53,694 nucleotides of DNA, from contig JAMDDE010000040.1 of assembly GCA_023489235.1 (NCBI GenBank), positions 1 to 53,694 on the forward strand, written 5' to 3'. Source of the DNA: Actinomycetota bacterium (lineage in GTDB: Bacteria > Actinomycetota > Acidimicrobiia > Acidimicrobiales > JAMDDE01). The notes beneath the pieces are model-generated. The model did no database searches. It was not told the DNA's origin and was given only the letters and a program-made list of their open reading frames with translations. The translations under genes and the position numbers were made by a program. Positions 10,069-16,680 of the stretch are shown here, in pieces (within the stretch, counting starts at the first letter, position 1; every line of letters begins with the position of its first letter).

Positions 10069-10312
10069 CGTCTTTGTTCTATTTTAACGCAGAAATCACA
10101 AACCAGTATCACTCATATACGATACTTGTCGAGGGAGTGGAACCAACACGAGATTTACGAGATCTTGGTTATGAAGTGGGGACATGGGAGGCTGCAGGGA
10201 ACCCAGGACCTCCGCTGTACAGTCATAGAGGCGTCCCATAGTTGCCAGCCATTAAATATTGGATCATAAGTTCAACCTGAAGTTGTAGATACAGGAAGGA
10301 GAGGGAGGATAA

Positions 10313-10783
10313 ATGCCCAAGTTGGAGCCGGGGAACCAGGCCCCGCCGTTTGCTTTGCCAGATGCCGATGGTCAAGTGGTGTCATTGAGTGATTTTCTGG
10401 GTAAACGAGTCATAGTTTATTTTTACCCCAAAGACTCTACTCCGGGTTGCACCAAAGAGGCTTGTCAGTTCAACGAGAGCTTGAGTGAGTTCAAACGGGC
10501 AGGTATCGAGGTAATCGGGATATCTCCTGATTCCGGAGAGAGCCATCGACGTTTTGCCGAGAAGTATGGCTTGACCCTAAGGTTACTGTCCGATCCAACT
10601 CGAGAGGTGATGAAGGCGTATGGGGCGTTTGGACCGAAGAGTATGTACGGTCGGCAAACTGAAGGGGTTATCCGTTCCACTTTCCTTGTTGGACCTGATG
10701 GGAAAGTGGAGAAGCTTTGGTACAATGTCAAAGCGGATGGTCATGCAAGCAAGGTTTTGGAGGCAGCTCTCTCCTCTGGATAG
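10313..10783 (+). CDS. bcp: thioredoxin-dependent thiol peroxidase (peroxiredoxin, Bcp/PrxQ type)
   Basis: This is a 156-residue atypical 2-Cys peroxiredoxin that reduces H2O2 and organic peroxides using thioredoxin. The motif DSTPGCTKEACQF places the peroxidatic Cys46 and a resolving Cys51 five residues apart, as in PrxQ proteins. The rest of the thioredoxin fold is present (VIVYFYPK, GIEVIGISPDS, RSTFLVGPDGKV). Start ATG at 10313 follows a strong GGAGAGGGAGGAT. It is divergent from thiC across 330 bp that include the riboswitch, and 256 bp precede the next operon on the same strand, so joint transcription with that operon is possible but not shown. Confidence 0.96.
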   Translation: MPKLEPGNQAPPFALPDADGQVVSLSDFLGKRVIVYFYPKDSTPGCTKEACQFNESLSEFKRAGIEVIGISPDSGESHRRFAEKYGLTLRLLSDPTREVMKAYGAFGPKSMYGRQTEGVIRSTFLVGPDGKVEKLWYNVKADGHASKVLEAALSSG

Positions 10784-10991
10784 TCCCGTTGGTATCCAGC
10801 TGCCACTTGAGCCGATACCTCGGTAGGCAGGTTCTTTTCTGGATAGGGGAGAGATCGATCTATGGTCGAATGACCGAGATTGACTCCCACCTTTCTTTTA
10901 GGTTATTCTCTTCTTGCCGGATGAGGCTCCGGTGAGCGTCAGCTCGAAGTACCTCTGCTGCATATTTATTTCTCTAGCAGATGGTTGATGG

Positions 10992-11043
10992 CCTCTGTGC
11001 ATGATGAAAAGGTAATTTGCACGGAGGTCGGATGCTTAAGTGA
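10992..11043 (+). promoter_or_regulatory. hairpin over the Shine-Dalgarno, with a 3-codon leader ORF, at the Ehr operon head
   Basis: CCTCTGTGCA (10992-11001) pairs with TGCACGGAGG (11018-11027), 9 Watson-Crick pairs plus one G-U, around a 16-nt loop. The right arm contains GGAGG, the only good Shine-Dalgarno for the GTG at 11040. ATG CTT AAG TGA (11032-11043) is a minimal ORF whose TGA overlaps that GTG as GTGA. Both features suggest translational control of the operon. The rest of the 256-bp gap after bcp holds only a small CCGGA/TCCGG hairpin and presumed promoter sequence. Confidence 0.45.
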
Positions 11044-11999
11044 AACTGGCACCGTATACAATACAGGTTGCTCAAGAACTTACTATCGTAGTAGGGGCTC
11101 CTTTAGTAAGCGGATTCACTGCTAAGGTCGAAGCTATTTTGCAGGGTCGTCGAGGTCCCCGTATATTGCAGCCCTATTACGACCTAGCCAAGTTCTTCCG
11201 TAAAGAAATGCTCATGCCGGACGAGGCTAGCCCCTTGTTCATACTCGCTCCCTTGTTGGCTTTTGTTTGCTATTTAGTGGTACCCCTGCTGATACCGGTT
11301 CTAACCAGTTTTCCTCTCCCTTTGGGATATATGGGAGATATATTAGGTGGTGGTATAGTACTATCTACAGCAGGATTTCTGGTCGCTTTGGCGGGCACGG
11401 AGACGAGCAGTCCATATGCTCAGCTAGGAAGCAGCCGAGCTATGACCTTCGGTGCTTTGATCGAGCCAACCGTCCTATTCGTAGTGTTTGTCGTGGGTTT
11501 GATTACCTCTACCGACCTGCCTTATGCAATGTCTCAAGCGGTGCACTCTTCGTTAGGCGAAGTCCTGGCACCGGCCCACATTCTAGCGGCCATCGCCTTC
11601 TTCATGGTTGTTCTAGCAGATACGGGTCGTATACCCATAGAAACTCACTCGGGAACCCTCGAGTTTGGGATGATAGAGGAAGCTAGAGTCCTCGAACACT
11701 CTGGTCCTGCTTATGCCTTTTTGGCTTGGGGCTCTTCGATCAAGCAGCTCATCTTGTATACGATCTTGATCGATGTGTTCGTAGCCCCTTGGGGTCTGTC
11801 TTCCTCGAGGGAGTTGGGGTCAGTATTGTTGGCGGTTCCTGCTCTGTTGAGCAAAGCGATGGGGCTAGGCGTCGTCTTCGCTCTGGTAGACAATTCCTTC
11901 TCCAAACTTCGTCTGTTCAAAATACCAGAGTTCATAGTTGCCGCTTTTGTGTTAGCCGTCCTTGCCGTAGTTATCTTCTATTTGGGGGGAGCGAGTTGA
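11040..11999 (+). CDS. HyfC/HycD-like membrane subunit (NuoH-related)
   Basis: This 319-residue integral membrane protein of roughly eight helices is homologous to HycD/HyfC of group 4 hydrogenases and to NuoH of complex I. In those complexes this subunit joins the soluble module to the ion-pumping module. Diagnostic stretches are KVEAILQGRRGPRILQPYYD, the amphipathic linker typical of the family, and the acidic loop LEFGMIEEARVLEHSGPAYA. The start is GTG at 11040. The stop overlaps the next ATG as TGATG. It heads the six-gene operon 11040-18839. Confidence 0.9.
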   Translation: MKLAPYTIQVAQELTIVVGAPLVSGFTAKVEAILQGRRGPRILQPYYDLAKFFRKEMLMPDEASPLFILAPLLAFVCYLVVPLLIPVLTSFPLPLGYMGDILGGGIVLSTAGFLVALAGTETSSPYAQLGSSRAMTFGALIEPTVLFVVFVVGLITSTDLPYAMSQAVHSSLGEVLAPAHILAAIAFFMVVLADTGRIPIETHSGTLEFGMIEEARVLEHSGPAYAFLAWGSSIKQLILYTILIDVFVAPWGLSSSRELGSVLLAVPALLSKAMGLGVVFALVDNSFSKLRLFKIPEFIVAAFVLAVLAVVIFYLGGAS

Positions 12000-12664
12000 T
12001 GTTTGCTCCTCCTTCTGTACTCACTAGTACTGCTGAAGTGGTTGCCATTGTTGTACTGCTTGCAGCCTTCGGAATGCTCCGCGCTCCACTCATTACCTCA
12101 CAGATCAATCTCTATCGATTGCAATCATTAGCGGTTACTGCTCTAGCTGTTGTAGTAGGAGCAACTCATGGTCTGGTAGATATTTATATTCTGGCAGTTG
12201 CTTCTTTCCTGCTCAAAGTCATAGTCGTGCCCGCGGTCATACTTTCCTTACTCAGAGAGGCTGACAGCGATATAGCTCATTCCAATGTGCTCAAGGTGCC
12301 ATCCATGATTCTTGTCGCGTTGGTGGTGTCATTATTTGGTTTCATCACCGTTGACGCCCTTCATCTGCGCTCTGTTACACTGCCGGTTCCGGCTCTGGGG
12401 ATAGCAGTGGCAGCTATCTTAGTTTCATTTGTCATCATTGTTTTCCGTTCAGATGTGATCTCTCAAGCAATGGGCTTTTTCTCGCTGGAGAACGCTGTGT
12501 CGATGGCGAGCTTGGCAGTGGCTACAGCGGTTCCGCTGGTAATGGAACTCGCTTTTTTGTTCGACCTCTTGGTGGCGGTCGTAGCGTTTGGAATGTTAAT
12601 GCGAGTTCATCATCGTAGAACTGGCACTCTTTCTACTGATCCACTGGATCGTTTGAGAGGGTAG
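11999..12664 (+). CDS. HyfE-like membrane subunit
   Basis: This 221-residue, very hydrophobic protein with about six or seven predicted helices resembles HyfE (HycP in mycobacteria), a subunit whose N-terminal part resembles NuoK. The pattern LLAAFGMLRAPLITSQINLYRLQSLA is typical of the family. ATG at 11999 overlaps the preceding TGA and follows GGGGGGAG; longer frames starting inside hyfC are not needed. It forms part of the membrane arm with the two antiporter-like subunits. Confidence 0.82.
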   Translation: MFAPPSVLTSTAEVVAIVVLLAAFGMLRAPLITSQINLYRLQSLAVTALAVVVGATHGLVDIYILAVASFLLKVIVVPAVILSLLREADSDIAHSNVLKVPSMILVALVVSLFGFITVDALHLRSVTLPVPALGIAVAAILVSFVIIVFRSDVISQAMGFFSLENAVSMASLAVATAVPLVMELAFLFDLLVAVVAFGMLMRVHHRRTGTLSTDPLDRLRG

Positions 12665-12669
12665 GGAAG

Positions 12670-14343
12670 ATGGTGCAGTTTGCCTTGGTGGTCATATTCG
12701 GTATTCCCATCTTGGCTGCTATAGGGTCCTTTGCATTTGGTGGAAGATTTGCTGCGGGAGCGAGTACGTCTGGTGGAGTTCTCACTTTTGCTGCTTGTCT
12801 GAGTTTGATAGGTGATGGCGGGGAGGGAAAGCATCTCCAGTTGGGCCCTTGGATATCAGGAGATGCTCTCTCAGTGGTGTTCACTCTTGTTGTTGGAGGA
12901 CTATATGCTGGGGCGGCACTTTATTCTGTAGGATATTTGGCTCAGCACAGTGGTGGGCATAGCAAACGGTTTACACGAAGGTACTACTTAGGTCTGAATA
13001 TCTTTTGTTGGGCCATGGTTGTCGCTCCTTTAGTGAATGGTTTGGCTTTGATTTGGGTAGCCATAGAGATCACCACTGTTGTATCGGCTCTTTTAGTGGC
13101 TGCCGATGGAACTGAGTCGTCAGCGGAGGCAGCTTGGAAGTACCTTCTCATTGCTTCTATGGGGCTTGGGATAGCGTTACTGGGCACGATAATCGCTTAT
13201 GCAGCTGGGGCTCTTGCTAGTGGCCATGGCTTGGGTATTGGCTTTACTCCTCTTTTTGGTGTCTCTCGACGAATGTCGCCTGACATGATCCGATTTGCAT
13301 TTGTGCTTGCTGTACTCGGTTATGGAACCAAGATGGGCCTGGCTCCAGTCCATACGTGGCTACCAGATGCCCACTCTGAAGCCCCTACGCCTATCTCGGC
13401 TCTGCTCTCTGGAGCTCTTCTGGCAGTTAGCTTTTATGCAATTTTGCGATACTGGCAGTTAGCTCGCATTGTGGTCGGTGCAGCATTCTGTCGGGATGTG
13501 CTTCTTGGTTTCGGCATCCTCTCCTTACTGCTGGCCTCTTTGTATTTGCTGTCTCAGAGGGACATTAAAAGGATGTTCGCTTACTCGAGTATTGAACATA
13601 TGGGAATAGTGGCCATAGGCATGAGCTTTGCAGCACCTATAGCCATCACTGGCGTGTTGCTTCAAGTACTTTCTCATGCAGCAGCAAAAGGAACTGCATT
13701 TTTTGGGGCAGGAGTGATCAAGGAAAAGATGCACACCAAGGACATCTCCAAACTCAGCGGAGGAATGCGTCTGTTGCCCTGGAGCGGTCCACTTCTCATG
13801 CTTGCAGTATTGGCTCTGTCTGCTCTACCACCATTTGGCATATTCCGAAGCGAGTTCATGATAGTTGCAGGAGGATTGCAGGACTCCAAAGATGTATTAG
13901 CTGCAGTATTAATCGTGTTCGTCACCTTGGCATTCCTTGGTATTAGTTGGTCTACCACCAAGGTGTTGTTGATTCCCCCCGAAGAGACAGAAGAGCCAAT
14001 AACTAATCACTTTGGTATGAGAAGTGAGGGTAGCCCACTATCTGTTTTGGATCGCGTGGACGAAGATCCATCCAATCGGACATTCAAAAACGAGCCGATA
14101 TCGGAGCGTGTGGAAACAGTAGGATATCCGGTGGCCGAGGAAGGAACTCCTGATCTCCCTGCTTACAGAGCAAGAAGAGGGGAGATCAGCATCTTGATGG
14201 TTGTTCCTATGGTCGTTTTCATCTCTGTCCTGTTGCTGTTGGGGGTCCATGTGCCGGGTAGTCTTGCTCATTTGCTCAGTCAGGCTACATCCGAACTGGC
14301 TGGGAAGGTAGGTGTATATCACACTATGGTCGGAGTACGATGA
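12670..14343 (+). CDS. HyfF-like antiporter-type proton-pumping subunit
   Basis: This 557-residue protein belongs to the NuoL/M/N - MrpA/D family and is closest to HyfF/HycQ. Residues used for ion translocation in the family are present: Glu133 in WVAIEITTVVS, Lys157 in AAWKYLL, Lys221 in GYGTKMGLAPVHTWLPDAH, and the His/Lys pair of LSHAAAKGTAFF. Between the penultimate and last helices a hydrophilic loop of about 70 residues (around 440-510) is unusually long. The ATG at 12670 follows GGTAGGGAAG. The stop overlaps the next gene's start as ATGA. Pumping residues appear intact although the catalytic subunits are not. Confidence 0.88.
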   Translation: MVQFALVVIFGIPILAAIGSFAFGGRFAAGASTSGGVLTFAACLSLIGDGGEGKHLQLGPWISGDALSVVFTLVVGGLYAGAALYSVGYLAQHSGGHSKRFTRRYYLGLNIFCWAMVVAPLVNGLALIWVAIEITTVVSALLVAADGTESSAEAAWKYLLIASMGLGIALLGTIIAYAAGALASGHGLGIGFTPLFGVSRRMSPDMIRFAFVLAVLGYGTKMGLAPVHTWLPDAHSEAPTPISALLSGALLAVSFYAILRYWQLARIVVGAAFCRDVLLGFGILSLLLASLYLLSQRDIKRMFAYSSIEHMGIVAIGMSFAAPIAITGVLLQVLSHAAAKGTAFFGAGVIKEKMHTKDISKLSGGMRLLPWSGPLLMLAVLALSALPPFGIFRSEFMIVAGGLQDSKDVLAAVLIVFVTLAFLGISWSTTKVLLIPPEETEEPITNHFGMRSEGSPLSVLDRVDEDPSNRTFKNEPISERVETVGYPVAEEGTPDLPAYRARRGEISILMVVPMVVFISVLLLLGVHVPGSLAHLLSQATSELAGKVGVYHTMVGVR

Positions 14344-15794
14344 TCATCGATAGTTCATCGATGCACTATACGGAGGCTACATCTCTAGCTTCTGCAGTAG
14401 CTAGGAAGTTGAGAAGAGGATTTCGTTTCAGTGGGCTCTTTGTAGTACCGGAGAACGAGAGGTTGTTGCTGAGGGCAGTCATTACCTGTGGTGCTGAGGT
14501 CGAGATCATTTCATCGAGCTTGCCCAGGGATGCTACTGGAGAGAGGGCACCTTCCTATCCAGCGATAAGCAGGCTGGTACCCTCGGCAGAATGGTATGAA
14601 CGTGCTCTTTATGATCGGTTTGGTGTAATGCCAGAAGGTCATCCACGGCTCATCTCTTTGCTACGGAGGAATGATGAACCAACTACTTTTTCCTCCATTG
14701 GAGAAGGAGTGTTCACTATCCCGTATGGCCCGGTGCGTTCGGGAGTTTTCGAATCAGTGGAGTATCTGATCGAGAGTACAGGAGAGGACATTCTGCACCT
14801 TGGTGTTGGATTAGCTAGCAAGACCAGGAGTATCGAGGAGCGATTCGTAGGAGTAGATGTATCTACAGGTATTTTGCTTGCGGAGCGAGTAGAGGGAATA
14901 GCTAGTGTTGCTCATGCTCTTGGTTTCGCCCAGGCTATCGAAAGCATTTGTTCCATCCGAATTCCCAGAGCGGCAGAGCTGCTTAGAACTGTCCATGCTG
15001 AGCTGGAGAGAGTGGTCAATCACCTTGATGTCATCGTTCGTCTTTGTGAAGCAGCCGGATTAGCTGTAGCCCATGCCAGATTCTCTTTGTACAAAGAACA
15101 GTTGATGCGTTTAAGGATTGATATGTGTGGCAATCGATTTGGGCGCGGAGTGGTCGTACCAGGGGGGATAGCAAGTCTACCGAATAGAAGCTCTCGTGAG
15201 CTCATAGATTGTCTGGACGAGATTGAAGATGCACTCAAGCAGGATACTGATCTACTCATGAGAAGTCCTTCGTTCATTGATCGCCTGCGCGGCAGCGGTG
15301 TGCTTACCGTTGAGGAAGCAGAGACATTTGGTTTGCTTGGTCCCGTTGGACGGGGGTCGTCGCTCAGCCAAGATGTAAGGGTTGATCGTCCCTATGCTGC
15401 ATATGCGGAGGTAGGTCCTTCCTCGCCAGTACTTGGTAGAGCAGGTGATGCCCTTAGCAGGACAGAGGTTAGGTTGGATGAGATCTGGAGTAGCTTTTCC
15501 ATTATACGACGGGCTATACGAGGCTTAGCGGAGGTAAACACTTCAGGCTTGGACAGCTGGCAAAGATCTCTACAGTTATTGGATGGAGAGGCTTTGGGGT
15601 GGGCCGAGGCTCCACAAGGTGAGCTGCTCGTCTTAGTTGCGCTAGAAGGTGGAAGAATTGCTTACACCAGGGTAAGGTCGGCTTCTTGGCACAATTTGCA
15701 GGCCCTCCCAAGAGCTTTCAAAGGAGATGTCCTGACCGACTTTGCCTTCATCGAAGCCAGTTTTGGCTTGTCTCCAGCGGGAGCAGCCCTATGA
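14340..15794 (+). CDS. HycE-like large subunit lacking NiFe ligands (Ehr type)
   Basis: This 484-residue protein combines an N-terminal NuoC-like part (WYERALYDRFGVMPEGHPRL, residues ~85-105) with a NuoD/hydrogenase large-subunit part. True group 4 hydrogenases bind Ni-Fe with two CxxC motifs. Here the first, normally R-x-CGIC, reads AERVEGIASVAHALG with Glu185 and Ala188 replacing the cysteines. The second, DPCxxC, is missing because the protein ends in SFGLSPAGAAL. The surrounding helix (VAHALGFAQAIE) is otherwise well conserved. It cannot hold an NiFe centre and so is not a hydrogenase; it resembles the energy-converting-hydrogenase-related class. It is translationally coupled to HyfF by ATGA. 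Confidence 0.88.
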   Translation: MIIDSSSMHYTEATSLASAVARKLRRGFRFSGLFVVPENERLLLRAVITCGAEVEIISSSLPRDATGERAPSYPAISRLVPSAEWYERALYDRFGVMPEGHPRLISLLRRNDEPTTFSSIGEGVFTIPYGPVRSGVFESVEYLIESTGEDILHLGVGLASKTRSIEERFVGVDVSTGILLAERVEGIASVAHALGFAQAIESICSIRIPRAAELLRTVHAELERVVNHLDVIVRLCEAAGLAVAHARFSLYKEQLMRLRIDMCGNRFGRGVVVPGGIASLPNRSSRELIDCLDEIEDALKQDTDLLMRSPSFIDRLRGSGVLTVEEAETFGLLGPVGRGSSLSQDVRVDRPYAAYAEVGPSSPVLGRAGDALSRTEVRLDEIWSSFSIIRRAIRGLAEVNTSGLDSWQRSLQLLDGEALGWAEAPQGELLVLVALEGGRIAYTRVRSASWHNLQALPRAFKGDVLTDFAFIEASFGLSPAGAAL

Positions 15795-15863
15795 GGAGTA
15801 ATCCTCGGCGTTCGTCCAGATCTCAACTCAATGGTAGCAATTGCTCCAGCGGGAGCAGCCCTA
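15772..15863 (+). repeat. 20-bp direct repeat at the end of the HycE-like gene
   Basis: CTCCAGCGGGAGCAGCCCTA occurs at 15772-15791 and again at 15844-15863. The 72-bp period equals 24 codons. The first copy encodes the last residues SPAGAAL before the stop; the second lies between genes in the same frame. The intervening 52 bp include the stop codon and a small GAGGA-GTAA-TCCTC hairpin. Confidence 0.7.
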
Positions 15864-15879
15864 CTGGGAGGAGATGTCG

Positions 15880-16680
15880 ATGCCTTGGCTGACCAGGGGA
15901 TTGAGGAACGGGATAGTAACTACTCACTATCCAAGACGGAAGGATGGCTATGGCATGTATTGGAGGGCGGCTGTTCAAGTATGTTCTTCGAACAGCAGTG
16001 CCAAGAGCGACTTGGATGGAATTGTTGGAGTTGCTGCCGACAAATTTGCTCTGGAAAGATTGTGCCCGACCGAAGCTATCTCGGTAGATGGTGTGGGTAT
16101 CTTTCTCGATCGGGGCAAGTGCATTTTGTGTGGCGCCTGTGTAGCTGCTCGCCCAGATCTATTTGCTTTCGAGGCCGACATAGAGCTGGCTGTCTTGGAT
16201 CGTCGGATGCTAATAGTTCCTCGAAGCGAGGAAGAAGAGGATGATCTGGACCGCATCAAGGAGGAACTTCGAAACCGCACTGTAGCACTTAGGCGATCGG
16301 TGCATATACGTCACGTAGATGTGGGCTCTGACGGTAGCGACGAATGGGAGATCTCTGCTCTTACCAATCCAGTTTACGACATTGCCAGATTGGGGATTTT
16401 CTTCACGGCCAGTCCTCGTCATGCTGACATCCTTCTTGTAACTGGGGTGGGAACTCCCGGCATGACTGAATCGTTGCAAGTTACTTTGGAGGCAATGCCC
16501 AAACCCACAGTGGTGATGGCGGTTGGATCGGACGCTGTCAGTGGTGGCATTGTGCAACCGGGTAGAGGGGTGGGGCAACTACTCGATGTGGATATCTGGA
16601 TTCCAGGCTCTCCAGCTAGTCCGTTCAGCATTCTCCACGGTATCTGCTTGGCTGTGGGGATGTTGAAAGGGGATCGATGA
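15880..16680 (+). CDS. fused ferredoxin-hydrogenase small subunit (HycF-HycG/NuoB-like) lacking proximal cluster ligands
   Basis: This protein of about 266 residues fuses a ferredoxin-like region (residues ~1-100) to a NuoB/HycG-like region (~145-266). The ferredoxin part keeps Cys62 (LCPTEAI) and Cys81, Cys84, Cys87 (CILCGAC), with Arg91 where the next cysteine is expected; these four can ligate one [4Fe-4S] cluster. In the NuoB-like part the four proximal-cluster cysteines are replaced: the CxxC before EWEI reads D151-G-S-D154, GAC becomes GSD218, and PGCP becomes PGS244P. The fold is clear from SPRHADILLVTG. ATG at 15880 follows GGGAGGAG; a TTG at 15841 is also in frame. It overlaps hyfB by 4 bp. 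Confidence 0.85.
   Translation: MPWLTRGLRNGIVTTHYPRRKDGYGMYWRAAVQVCSSNSSAKSDLDGIVGVAADKFALERLCPTEAISVDGVGIFLDRGKCILCGACVAARPDLFAFEADIELAVLDRRMLIVPRSEEEEDDLDRIKEELRNRTVALRRSVHIRHVDVGSDGSDEWEISALTNPVYDIARLGIFFTASPRHADILLVTGVGTPGMTESLQVTLEAMPKPTVVMAVGSDAVSGGIVQPGRGVGQLLDVDIWIPGSPASPFSILHGICLAVGMLKGDR

Noticed and set aside
15792-15794. TGA at the end of the HycE-like gene as a selenocysteine codon or readthrough site
   Set aside because: Reading on in frame soon enters sequence antagonistic to the well-supported ferredoxin-fusion gene, and no SECIS-like element is apparent.
14340-16680. Active group 4 NiFe hydrogenase or formate hydrogenlyase
   Set aside because: Both NiFe motifs and all proximal-cluster cysteines are absent, and no maturation or formate dehydrogenase genes are nearby.
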